Position numbers and translations under genes: made by a program
Origin: Pseudoclavibacter sp. Marseille-Q3772
GTDB lineage: Bacteria; Actinomycetota; Actinomycetes; Actinomycetales; Microbacteriaceae
Length of the DNA stretch: 64,000 nucleotides
NCBI RefSeq assembly: GCF_916618895.1
Contig: NZ_OU745391.1
Location: 1,116,001-1,180,000, forward strand
Reading direction: 5' to 3'
The notes under the pieces: generated by a model
What the model saw: only the letters and a program-made list of their open reading frames with translations
Databases searched by the model: none
What the model was told of the DNA's origin: nothing
Shown: positions 1 through 7,728 of the stretch, one piece after another
Numbering within the stretch: the stretch's first letter is position 1
Layout: each line of letters opens with the position of its first letter

Positions 1-1070
1 CCGGAACCACCCGCAATCGGGGTTTCGTAGTTATACGGCCGACGGTAGATACGCTCACGCGGGTTATCGCTGCGCATCCGCCGCATATGACTCATCGGGT
101 TGATTACCGTGAAGCCCTGGGCCGTGCGCGCGGAAAAGTCCGGTTCATCGTGCTCGTTGGTGCCGGTAAGTGGCGCCCCGTTGTCGAGGCGACGCCCGAC
201 GGATGCTTCCCGTCCCTGCCGGTCAACCTCATCCCAGGTTTCAAGGTTCATGGCGATGCGCCGCAGCACGAGCGTGGTGCCGCCATTCATCCATGCTGCG
301 GCACCGGTCTGGTCACGAACCTGCACTACCTGATCGAAGTCATCAGTGTTCAACGCCGGGTTCACGGTGCCGTCGACCTGGCCGAACAGATTGCGGTCGG
401 TCGTACCGTCGCGCATTGCGCTGCGCGCGTGCCGAAATCCCCGCTGTTGCCAACGAATCGTGCTCAGCGCGCGCACGTCCTTACAGAGCACACGGGATGC
501 GTGAGCGAGCGTGATCGGGTCGTTGCTTCCGACCATGATCAGCAGCTCTCCACGAGACCAGCGGTCTTCGAGTCGATCTATCGAAAACGCGGGGATCTGT
601 TGGCAACCTGCGGGAACCGCATCCGGCCGGTAGCGCCGAATGAGCTCCGGCGAGAAACCGATCGTGACCTGGAGCCCGGCAGGGAGCTCTGACAGCTCCG
701 GTTCTTGGTCGGTGATGGGCGCCTGGCCACGCATCATCCGATTGGCACTATCGCTGACGATCCGCAGCAGATACGAAATACGCTGTGCCTCGAGCTTTGG
801 GTCGAGATCGAGAGCGATCATATTGGTAAACGCCGGCGGCGCATCGGCAACTCCCGCCTGATAGCTGCCGCTAGGCGCAACTGTCTGCGCACCGAATGTC
901 GTGCTTGCCGGCCGCCGGTCGGTGGCGAACCAACCACCGAGCCGGCCGCCCGCGGCGACCGCGGCGGCACCGATTCCGGCGCCGGCCGCGGTCGCAACGA
1001 AATCACGACGCTTCAGCGGTGGGGCGGTAGTTGCCCGTACCTCGTCGTCACGCTGTGATTCGTTAACCAT
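1..1070 (-). CDS. Dyp-type heme peroxidase, Tat-exported (3' end cut by window)
   Basis: The protein opens with a twin-arginine signal (KRRDFVATAAG followed by an Ala/Gly-rich stretch, residues 20-42), so a folded, cofactor-loaded enzyme is probably exported. It carries the family GxxDG motif as GQVDG (residues 230-234, with the distal Asp) and a SHMRRMRSDNPR segment (His328) that matches the proximal heme-His region of EfeB/DtpA-like enzymes. DyP enzymes oxidise substrates with hydrogen peroxide. The start is 5 nt after the stop of the PCuAC-type copper chaperone gene, so the two are surely co-transcribed. In Streptomyces lividans a DyP (DtpA) and a PCuAC-like chaperone (ECuC) also lie together in a copper-handling locus. 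About 356 codons are visible and the C-terminus lies beyond position 1. Confidence 0.9.
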   Translation of the reverse strand, partial: MVNESQRDDEVRATTAPPLKRRDFVATAAGAGIGAAAVAAGGRLGGWFATDRRPASTTFGAQTVAPSGSYQAGVADAPPAFTNMIALDLDPKLEAQRISYLLRIVSDSANRMMRGQAPITDQEPELSELPAGLQVTIGFSPELIRRYRPDAVPAGCQQIPAFSIDRLEDRWSRGELLIMVGSNDPITLAHASRVLCKDVRALSTIRWQQRGFRHARSAMRDGTTDRNLFGQVDGTVNPALNTDDFDQVVQVRDQTGAAAWMNGGTTLVLRRIAMNLETWDEVDRQGREASVGRRLDNGAPLTGTNEHDEPDFSARTAQGFTVINPMSHMRRMRSDNPRERIYRRPYNYETPIAGGS

Positions 1071-1075
1071 AGAAA

Positions 1076-1702
1076 CTAGTGTCCCGAGTGCTCTGTCTCG
1101 CCATGGTCATGACCACTGTGATCACCGTGGTCGTGACCACTGTGGTCACCGTGCTCGTGACCACCATGCTCGTCGTCTGGCGCGTAGGTCTCCTGTCCAC
1201 CGGTGTATTCGCGAGCGCTGATCTCCACCTCACACTCGCTGCCGTCAGCAAGGTTGAGCGTCATCGTGTACGGATGCGAAGGTTCGATGGGCTCATCCAG
1301 CTTCATGAGCATGATGTGGTCATGACCCGGCTCAAGCGTCCACGATTCACCGGGCTTAATAGTCGGCATCTCCGGCTTCTTCTGCATCATGCTCGAGCCG
1401 TCGGACTGCACAATGGTCTCGTGAAATTCGGCCATTCCGGCATGTGCGAACTCCACGCCTGCAAGCGTCACTTCCTGGTCTCCGGTGTTTTCGATCGTGC
1501 CGAACACACCGGTCATACCCGAATCGGTCGCCTTTACCCACATGTCGTGGAAGACCAGACCGTGCTGGGCCGCATCCTGCGACGCTCCGGTGGCAGCAGA
1601 TTCACTCGCGCTCGGAGTTCCCGAGGCGCTGCAGCCGGTCAGTGCGGCCAGTGCGAGCATGCCAGCGGCGGCAGTTGCGAGGGTTCGGTTCAAAACGTTC
1701 AT
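1076..1702 (-). CDS. PCuAC-family copper chaperone lipoprotein with His-rich tail
   Basis: Predicted 208-aa lipoprotein with signal and lipobox LTGC (Cys24). The PCuAC (DUF461) domain covers about residues 45-170. Copper-ligand candidates His94, Met105/106, His127/His129 and Met131 fit the family's spaced His/Met pattern, including the PGHDHIMLM segment. The last 30 residues are a Gly/Asp/His repeat (HEHGDHSGHDHGDHSGHDH) that is a likely extra metal-binding tail. The family delivers Cu(I) to cytochrome oxidase CuA sites outside the membrane. The ATG at 1702 was chosen because AAAGGA lies just upstream and the signal peptide starts there; a longer in-frame start adds 24 unlikely residues. It is followed directly by the DyP peroxidase gene. 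Confidence 0.9.
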   Translation of the reverse strand: MNVLNRTLATAAAGMLALAALTGCSASGTPSASESAATGASQDAAQHGLVFHDMWVKATDSGMTGVFGTIENTGDQEVTLAGVEFAHAGMAEFHETIVQSDGSSMMQKKPEMPTIKPGESWTLEPGHDHIMLMKLDEPIEPSHPYTMTLNLADGSECEVEISAREYTGGQETYAPDDEHGGHEHGDHSGHDHGDHSGHDHGETEHSGH

Positions 1703-1792
1703 CAATAAATCCTTTGGTATAGCGGTTGTGGCCCCTTGCCACAACACAAATGAAACGGTGATTAGGCGCCACATTTCGGGCGCTCAAGGAAT

Positions 1793-1815
1793 CGGTTGCC
1801 AAGATCAGGCAACCG
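1793..1815 (-). terminator. Hairpin after the membrane-protein gene
   Basis: Perfect 8-bp stem CGGTTGCC / GGCAACCG with a 7-nt loop, 7 nt beyond the stop of the leftward membrane-protein gene. The tail is only moderately T-rich. It lies between that gene and the PCuAC gene, so it may separate or attenuate the two. Confidence 0.5.
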
Positions 1816-1821
1816 CTGGTG

Positions 1822-2481
1822 CTACACCAACACCGGTGGGGCTCTCCCCCGCCGAGTTCGAATGATCCACTGAGCGATCGCCAACGGTCGCCGAACGGAA
1901 ACGTACTGGCGCAGCGAAGGCAGCCGGATCACACCGATTTGAACCGGCGCTAATGCATCCCATACCCGAACCGCGACACCGTGTGCCCAGGAGGCTACGC
2001 GCATGATGCAGTCGTAGCCGTACCAGAACAGCAGTGTGCTGAATAACGCTGCAACCAGGTGAGCAACGAGCATCCAGCCGGCTCCGTGTTCGGGGATGGA
2101 TGCGGCGGGGGCGGATGCCAAGCCGGTTCGGATCTGCGCAGCGGCTTCTTCCACCGAATGGTGATGGTCCGAGTGCGCGGGTGCCCCGTGCAGTCCGCCA
2201 TCAATCGTGAAGATCAGGTGAAAACACAGCTGCGAAAGCGTAACTGCCGCCGCAGAGCGCCACCTCGACCAGCGACGGCCAACCAGCGGCACGGCAAGCG
2301 CCGCAGCTAGCACTAAGGCGACCAGGACTACTGCCAGCGATGGTTGCGCGCCGTGTGCAAGCCCGTGCAGTGCGGCTGCTGGAACTGTTGCCGCGGCAGC
2401 CACGAACCATCCCCGCAGCAAAACCGCCCCGCCACGCCGTGCGGGCGCAGGGGCGACGATGCCGTCGAAATGCTGTGACAC
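1822..2481 (-). CDS. Membrane protein with His-rich loop, copper cluster
   Basis: Predicted 219-aa protein of no family I recognise. It has about four hydrophobic segments (roughly residues 18-42, 47-67, 77-95 and 136-166). Between the third and fourth segments is an extracytoplasmic-looking loop with HGAPAHSDHHHS, a plausible metal site. The GTG at 2481 is preferred because AGGA lies 7 nt upstream; an earlier in-frame start adds 37 residues that do not look like protein. Position just upstream of the copper chaperone and DyP genes suggests a copper-related envelope role, comparable to CopD/YcnI-type partners elsewhere, but this is inference from context only. Confidence 0.6.
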   Translation of the reverse strand: MSQHFDGIVAPAPARRGGAVLLRGWFVAAAATVPAAALHGLAHGAQPSLAVVLVALVLAAALAVPLVGRRWSRWRSAAAVTLSQLCFHLIFTIDGGLHGAPAHSDHHHSVEEAAAQIRTGLASAPAASIPEHGAGWMLVAHLVAALFSTLLFWYGYDCIMRVASWAHGVAVRVWDALAPVQIGVIRLPSLRQYVSVRRPLAIAQWIIRTRRGRAPPVLV

Positions 2482-2620
2482 GTGAACTTCCTGAACAGAC
2501 TCAGCTCGCGCAATTGCGAATAGTTTCAGGATACGCTGCTGCCGGCGCGCACACGCGACTGCCCCACCGCATCCGGCCGCGTACGACCGCACAGATCAAC
2601 GCAAAAGGACTAGAGAAACG

Positions 2621-3616
2621 TTAGCCGGCGTAGACGCTGCGATAGCCCGCTTCGCTCTCCTCGAGGTCGCCGTCGTGCCCGGCGATATGTGCTCGACGTC
2701 CGAGGATGAGCGCATAGGCGAGATAGGCGCCCAGTGCCAGCGCCCCGATTCCGATCTTGATGGCCCACGGCCAGTCCTGGCGCGTAACGAATCCCTCGAT
2801 CAATCCAGAGAGGAACAGGAACGCGGTCGTTCCGATGGCCACGATTACCAGGCGTCGCCCGGCGCGACCGACCGCGTCCATCCGCGGCTGCTGCCCCGGC
2901 ACGATCATCGCCCAAAACAGTGACAGGCCGGTCCCGGCGGCAACAAACACCATTGTGAGCTCCAATAGCCCGTGCGGAGCGATCCACAAGAAGAACGCGT
3001 CGAGATGGCCAACGTGCCCGAGGACCGCCGCCGAGGTTCCCAATGCCACCGCATTCTGTACGAGAGCGACGACCGGGAAAATACCCGTGATCCCAAGCAC
3101 GATTGCCTGGGCAGCAATCAACGCGTTATTGGTAAACACCTTCGCCGCAAACGCAGATTCGCTGTACTCGGAGTAGTAGTTGATGAAGTCTTCTTCGGCG
3201 TAGGTCTCCAGCTGTGCTTCCGACCCGTAGAACGACAGCAGTTCCGGATGCTGCTGGTGCAGACCGAAGGTCAGTACGCTCACCAGCACGGCAAAAGCGG
3301 CCGCACCAAATGACCACCATCGAACCGAATAGAGCGCAGCCGGCAGCTGTTCGACAACAAACTCGCGGACGATCAACAGCGGATTGCGCCGAGCCCTGGT
3401 GAGTCGACGCCTCGCCTTGGCAATCTGCACCGACAGCCATACGGACTGCGCAGTATCTCCAGTAGCGGTGCGCAGCGCAGAGAGATCGCTCGCGGCCGCC
3501 TGATATCGCTCGATGAGCTCGTCGATCTGCGCACCACTGAGCGAACCGGAACGGGTCAACTCCACCATCCGGTTCCACTCATCGCGCCGTAGCGCCGTGA
3601 ACGCGTCAATCTCCAT
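2621..3616 (-). CDS. SpoIIM/DUF95-family integral membrane protein
   Basis: Predicted 331-aa protein. The N-terminus MEIDAFTALRRDEWNRMVEL and the following Arg-rich helical region are typical of the actinobacterial stage II sporulation protein M-like (DUF95) family, followed by five to six membrane segments from about residue 95 on (SVRWWSFGAAAFAVLVSVL, NNALIAAQAIVLGITGIF, and others). Family members in non-sporulating actinobacteria have no proven role but sit with RDD-domain and MoxR/DUF58 genes. The ATG at 3616 matches the family's N-terminus. The divergent RDD gene starts only 16 nt away, leaving almost no room for two separate promoters. Confidence 0.85.
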   Translation of the reverse strand: MEIDAFTALRRDEWNRMVELTRSGSLSGAQIDELIERYQAAASDLSALRTATGDTAQSVWLSVQIAKARRRLTRARRNPLLIVREFVVEQLPAALYSVRWWSFGAAAFAVLVSVLTFGLHQQHPELLSFYGSEAQLETYAEEDFINYYSEYSESAFAAKVFTNNALIAAQAIVLGITGIFPVVALVQNAVALGTSAAVLGHVGHLDAFFLWIAPHGLLELTMVFVAAGTGLSLFWAMIVPGQQPRMDAVGRAGRRLVIVAIGTTAFLFLSGLIEGFVTRQDWPWAIKIGIGALALGAYLAYALILGRRAHIAGHDGDLEESEAGYRSVYAG

Positions 3617-3632
3617 GTGATGAAATGCTCTC

Positions 3633-4490
3633 ATGTCCAGATCAACACGAGGCTCCACGCCGAGTTACCGAGACGACGATGTCGTCATCGGCGAGGGTGT
3701 TGCGCTCGCCGTCCCCTCGGCAAGCCTGATGGCTCGTGCCGGTGGTGCGCTCCTGGATGGGATCGTGTACGTCGGCAGCATGGTCGCTTCGCTCATCGCT
3801 GTGTTCTGGTTCATCACTCGATTTGCGGTGGAGCAGCCGATCGAGGATGCGTGGCTGCCGGTTGTGCTGATCACGTGGGCTGTGTTGTGGCTGGTGATCA
3901 TCCCCATGGCAATCGAGGTGGCGACACAGGGTCGATCGCTGGGCAAGCTCGTATTTGGGTTACGCGTCGTTCGGCTGGATGGCGGTGAGATCGCATTTCG
4001 CCACGCATTCGTGCGCGCGCTGGTCGGTTTCGGCGAAACGTATCTGTCCGGTGGCGCCATTTCGGCGTGCTGCGGCCTGTTCACGACTCGAGCGCAGCGC
4101 TTCGGGGACCTGCTGGCGGGAACCTACGCTCAGCTTGAGCGTGTTCCCCAGCCGTCGCCGCTCCAGCTACACTTACCAGCGTCGCTGTATGCCTGGGCAC
4201 AGATTGCGGATGTCACCCGTATCCCAGATGTCGTCGCGCGCCGCGTGCACGAGTTCTTCCTACAGGCCCACCATCTCACACCGCAGGCACGAACCCAGGT
4301 GGCCGGCGAGCTGGCTCGGGCCTGCCGCCCGTATGTGCATCCGATTCCGGATGTGGATGCGGAAACGTTCCTTACGGGCGTGAGTGTGGTCCGGCGCGAT
4401 CGGGAGTATTCGAGTGCTCGAAACCGTGCCGAACGCACGCAACGGCTCATCACATCCAGCAACACGGTGACCGGGTTCCCGGTTCGCTAA
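3633..4490 (+). CDS. RDD-family membrane protein
   Basis: Predicted 285-aa protein. The RDD domain (about residues 22-165) has the family's Arg and Asp residues in SLMARAGGALLDGIVY and the GRSLGKLVFGLRVV segment, with three membrane helices. It is followed by a soluble C-terminal part of about 110 residues with no domain I recognise. RDD proteins are often proposed as transport or membrane-stress components, unproven here. It diverges from the SpoIIM-like gene with a 16-nt gap; these two families are frequent neighbours in actinobacteria. There is no convincing ribosome-binding site before the ATG; TGAAAT six nt upstream could be a -10 for a leaderless start. Confidence 0.85.
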   Translation: MSRSTRGSTPSYRDDDVVIGEGVALAVPSASLMARAGGALLDGIVYVGSMVASLIAVFWFITRFAVEQPIEDAWLPVVLITWAVLWLVIIPMAIEVATQGRSLGKLVFGLRVVRLDGGEIAFRHAFVRALVGFGETYLSGGAISACCGLFTTRAQRFGDLLAGTYAQLERVPQPSPLQLHLPASLYAWAQIADVTRIPDVVARRVHEFFLQAHHLTPQARTQVAGELARACRPYVHPIPDVDAETFLTGVSVVRRDREYSSARNRAERTQRLITSSNTVTGFPVR

Positions 4491-4497
4491 ACACCAA

Positions 4498-4523
4498 GCG
4501 GCGGAGCCGAATGGCCCCGCCGC
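4498..4523. terminator. Bidirectional hairpin between RDD gene and aldehyde dehydrogenase
   Basis: Eleven-base arms GCGGCGGAGCC / GGCCCCGCCGC (one mismatch) with a GAAT loop, 8 nt after the RDD stop. On the minus strand the hairpin is followed by TTGGTGTTT, so it suits the leftward dehydrogenase gene best, but it probably serves both convergent genes. Confidence 0.65.
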
Positions 4524-4564
4524 GGTGATGCGCCTAGACGACCCGCATGGGGCCGCCCGGCGAA

Positions 4565-6037
4565 CTAGTTGTCGTATGGGTTCGACATGGCCGAGTACTT
4601 CATGGTGAGGTACTCGTGGATGCCCTCGAAGGAGCCTTCCTTACCGACACCGGACTGCTTGATTCCGCCGAACGGTGCGGCAGCGTTCGACGGCAAACCG
4701 GTGTTGATCGACACCATGCCGCATTCGATCTGGTCGATCATGCGCTGCGAACGGTCGAAGTCCTTGGTGTACACGTACGACATCAGACCGAACTCGGTGC
4801 CGTTAGCGAGCTCGACGGCCTCTTCTTCGCTCGAGAAGGTAACGATCGGCAGTACCGGGCCGAAGATCTCTTCACGGAAGATATCTGCTTCCGGGGAGAT
4901 ATCGGTGAGCACTGTGGCGTCGTAGAAGTAGCCTTCGCCCTCGCCCTTCTTACCACCAACAACAACCTTGGCGCCGCGCTCTACGGCGTCATCTACGAGC
5001 GAGGCAACCTTGTCGACTGCCTTTGCTTCAGCCAACGGGCCGATGACGACGCCCTCTTCGGTACCGCGACCCATCTTGAATGCGCGAACGCGGTCAGCAA
5101 CACGCTTGGTGAACTCTTCGGCGATGGTGTCCTGTACAAGGATGCGGTTCGCCGCGGTGCATGCCTGACCGATGTTGCGGAACTTCGCGTCGATAACACC
5201 CTGCACGGCCTTGTCGAGGTCGGCGTCCTCGAACACGAGGAATGGTGCGTTACCGCCGAGCTCCATCGAGGTGCGCAGCACGTTCTCGGCAGCTTTCTTC
5301 ATGAGGTTGACGCCCACGCCGGTCGAACCGGTGAAGGAGATCTTGCGCAGTCGGGGGTCTTCCATCACGGCGTCGGATACACCACCGGTGTCACGGGTGG
5401 TGATCACGTTCACGACGCCCTTGGGGAGACCAAGCTCTTCGAGGATCTTGACGAAGTACAGCGTGGTCAGCGGGGTGAGGGATGCGGGCTTGACGACCAC
5501 GGTGTTACCGGCCGCCAGGGCCGGCGCGATCTTGCGGGTGGCCATCGCCAGCGGGAAGTTCCAGGGGGTGATCAGGAAGCAAGGGCCGACCGGGTGCTGC
5601 GAAACCAGCATGCGCTGGGTGCCTTCGGGATTAATACCGTAACGGCCGGTGATGCGCGCAGCTTCTTCCGAGAACCAGCGCAGGTATTCGGCACCGTAGT
5701 TAACTTCGCCCTGGGCTTCGTTGAGCGGCTTACCCATTTCGAGGGTCATCAGCAACGCAAACTCGTCGCGTCGGGCGATGACCTCTTCGTATGCCTTGCG
5801 TAGCAGCTCACCACGGTAACGCGGAGTTGTGCGTGCCCATTCATCCTTCACGGCAACGGCGGCGTCCAGCGCGGCAACGGCCTGCGCCGGCGTTGCATTA
5901 GCGATGCGCACAAGTTCCTGTGCGGTCGAGGGGTCCTGAACAGCGAACGGCTCGTTCTCACCGTCAACCCATTCGCCGTTAATGAACAGCTGCGTGGGGA
6001 TCTTGGCGAGGAGGTCTGCCTCACTTGGGTAGGTCAT
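4565..6037 (-). CDS. gabD: NAD(P)-dependent succinate-semialdehyde dehydrogenase
   Basis: Predicted 490-aa aldehyde dehydrogenase, full length for the GabD/SSADH group. Visible hallmarks are the cofactor motif FTGSTGVG (about residue 235), catalytic Glu259 in MELGGNAP and nucleophile Cys293 in GQACTAANR. It would oxidise succinic semialdehyde to succinate, the last step of GABA breakdown, although substrate is inferred from overall resemblance. AAGGAG lies 7 nt before the ATG. It stands alone; a GabP/AnsP-like permease gene is 48 kb away in the window, so no operon link is visible. Confidence 0.9.
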   Translation of the reverse strand: MTYPSEADLLAKIPTQLFINGEWVDGENEPFAVQDPSTAQELVRIANATPAQAVAALDAAVAVKDEWARTTPRYRGELLRKAYEEVIARRDEFALLMTLEMGKPLNEAQGEVNYGAEYLRWFSEEAARITGRYGINPEGTQRMLVSQHPVGPCFLITPWNFPLAMATRKIAPALAAGNTVVVKPASLTPLTTLYFVKILEELGLPKGVVNVITTRDTGGVSDAVMEDPRLRKISFTGSTGVGVNLMKKAAENVLRTSMELGGNAPFLVFEDADLDKAVQGVIDAKFRNIGQACTAANRILVQDTIAEEFTKRVADRVRAFKMGRGTEEGVVIGPLAEAKAVDKVASLVDDAVERGAKVVVGGKKGEGEGYFYDATVLTDISPEADIFREEIFGPVLPIVTFSSEEEAVELANGTEFGLMSYVYTKDFDRSQRMIDQIECGMVSINTGLPSNAAAPFGGIKQSGVGKEGSFEGIHEYLTMKYSAMSNPYDN

Positions 6038-6356
6038 CGATGACTCCTTCGTATTCCACTAGTCGGTGGTACTCAAACGCCGCGACTTCCTGCACGGCGA
6101 TGCTTCCGACGCTACACCCCGGAAACACTGTCAATCCTAGTGAGTCCGCACTGAACACTGCCTTCACATTGTGCACGAGGACAACCTGTTCTCGGCTTAC
6201 GGAATGACTCGATGCCCACACGGTTCAATATGGAGGATGACGCAACTACGCGCGCACACACCTACGATAGTGAAGCAATTGGAAGTGCGCGACGCGGCGT
6301 CGCGCTTGATCCGCCGGTAAGCTCCCGGCCAAGCGAACCACATTGGAGGAGCACTT
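6038..6356. other. Divergent intergenic region, 319 bp
   Basis: This gap must hold the promoters of the leftward gabD and the rightward lipoprotein gene. A TTGACA is readable on the minus strand near 6130, but no well-spaced -10 accompanies it. GGAGG near 6345 is the lipoprotein ribosome-binding site. No RNA gene or strong hairpin was seen. Confidence 0.4.
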
Positions 6357-6959
6357 ATGGAATCCGCACGTATCAAACGAAGCACCGCGGTACTGGCTGC
6401 GCTCGCAGCCGCTGGACTGCTGTTGTCGGGTTGCGCCGGTGACAACTCACGCACCGAGGACGACAAGCAGGATCGCCGGCAGAGCGAGCCGAAGGCGCCG
6501 ACTGAGGAGACTCCAGACACCCCTGACAACCCTGGGCTGACCGGAGATCCCGGAATGACCGAAGACCCGTTCCAGGAGCCCGAAGACCAGGACGTCTTCG
6601 ACATCAAGCTCGGTGATTGCATTACCGACACCCAGGATGAGGGTGAGGTCCAGAGCCTGCCGACAGTTGCCTGCTCGCAGCCGCACACGTACGAGGTCTT
6701 TAACGAGTTCGATCTCGAGGGTAGCGGCTCGTTCCCCGGCGAAAAGGGCATGGAGAAGGACATCGTAGACCAGTGCTACGGCAAGCCGTTCGAAGAGTTC
6801 GTTGGCCGCCCGTATGACAGCAGCGCGCTCGATGTGCTCTACCTCCACCCCACCGAGCTCTCCTGGAAGCAGGGCGACCGTACCGTCAGCTGCCTGGTCT
6901 TTGAGGGCGACGGCACCGGCAACAAGACCACCGGTTCGCTGAAAGGCTCGAACCTCTAA
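6357..6959 (+). CDS. Lipoprotein with septum-formation-like domain
   Basis: Predicted 200-aa lipoprotein. The signal and lipobox LLLSGCAGD put the acylated Cys near residue 26, followed by an acidic Pro-rich linker. The C-terminal domain starts at FDIKLGDCITD and contains LPTVACSQPHTYEVF, which matches the actinobacterial 'septum formation' (Septum_form) domain with conserved cysteines. The domain's name derives from distant similarity and its function is not established. GGAGG precedes the ATG by 7 nt. A GC-rich 12-bp palindrome follows at 6981-6992. Confidence 0.75.
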   Translation: MESARIKRSTAVLAALAAAGLLLSGCAGDNSRTEDDKQDRRQSEPKAPTEETPDTPDNPGLTGDPGMTEDPFQEPEDQDVFDIKLGDCITDTQDEGEVQSLPTVACSQPHTYEVFNEFDLEGSGSFPGEKGMEKDIVDQCYGKPFEEFVGRPYDSSALDVLYLHPTELSWKQGDRTVSCLVFEGDGTGNKTTGSLKGSNL

Positions 6960-7047
6960 CCGCATCCGCTGTAATCAACCGCTGCCGGCAGCACTCGTTT
7001 GCGCGCCTATCGGGGTTGGCGACTTGTATTCGTGAGACACTCACCCC

Positions 7048-7728
7048 ATGGCGACGACCCCGACGATCAACCGAAACCGACGCAGCAACGAGGCACTGCA
7101 TCCTGACCGCCCCTGGGTGCGGGTCGTGCGAGTGCTGTTGGGGCTCGGAACGCTCGCTGCGGTGGCATGGAATATTTACCGCGCTGCGACGGGTCTATCG
7201 GAATCGAGCGTGATCGAATCATGTTCGCACTTCACCAACCAGGCGAACGTCGTGTTCGGACTCGTTGTCCTTTGCGGTGCCGTTCGTTCGCGGAAATCAC
7301 TGCCATCATGGTGGGACGATCTGCGCGGTGCGGCCGCGTTCTACATGGTGATGACGGGGCTCATCTATGCGCTGTTGGTTGCCGAACCGGGAGAGCTCGG
7401 ACGCTGGGATCTCGACCCGGCGAACATCATGCTGCACCGCGTCACACCGGTTGCCGGTCTAATCGGCTGGCTCCTGATTACGCATACCCGCAAGCAGGGT
7501 TGGGGACGACCACTCGCCTGGCTCGCGTTCCCGCTCGCCTACCTCATCTACACCTGGGTTCGCGGCGCGAGCGCGAATTGGTATCCGTACGGTTTTCTCG
7601 ACCCGACGCGACCTGGCGGCTGGTCGACGGTATTTGCCACTACGGCACAGGTGTTTGTCGCGTTTCTCGCCATCGCCGTAATCGTGCATCTGCTTGGCAA
7701 TCTGCGCGCCGCCCTGGCACACCGCTAG
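7048..7728 (+). CDS. Pr6Pr-family integral membrane protein
   Basis: Predicted 226-aa protein with about six membrane helices. The motifs SHFTNQANVVFG, ANIMLHRVTPVAG and the WYPYGFLDP block after a YTWVRG helix are characteristic of the actinobacterial Pr6Pr (FAR-17a/AIG1-like) family, whose biochemical role is unknown. Its TAG stop overlaps the stop codon of the convergent ABC exporter gene in the palindrome CTAG (7725-7728). Confidence 0.85.
   Translation: MATTPTINRNRRSNEALHPDRPWVRVVRVLLGLGTLAAVAWNIYRAATGLSESSVIESCSHFTNQANVVFGLVVLCGAVRSRKSLPSWWDDLRGAAAFYMVMTGLIYALLVAEPGELGRWDLDPANIMLHRVTPVAGLIGWLLITHTRKQGWGRPLAWLAFPLAYLIYTWVRGASANWYPYGFLDPTRPGGWSTVFATTAQVFVAFLAIAVIVHLLGNLRAALAHR

Noticed and set aside
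4547..5803. Long rightward open frame (418 codons) opposite gabD
   Set aside because: It is antisense to a full-length aldehyde dehydrogenase with intact active site; long shadow frames are expected at this GC content.
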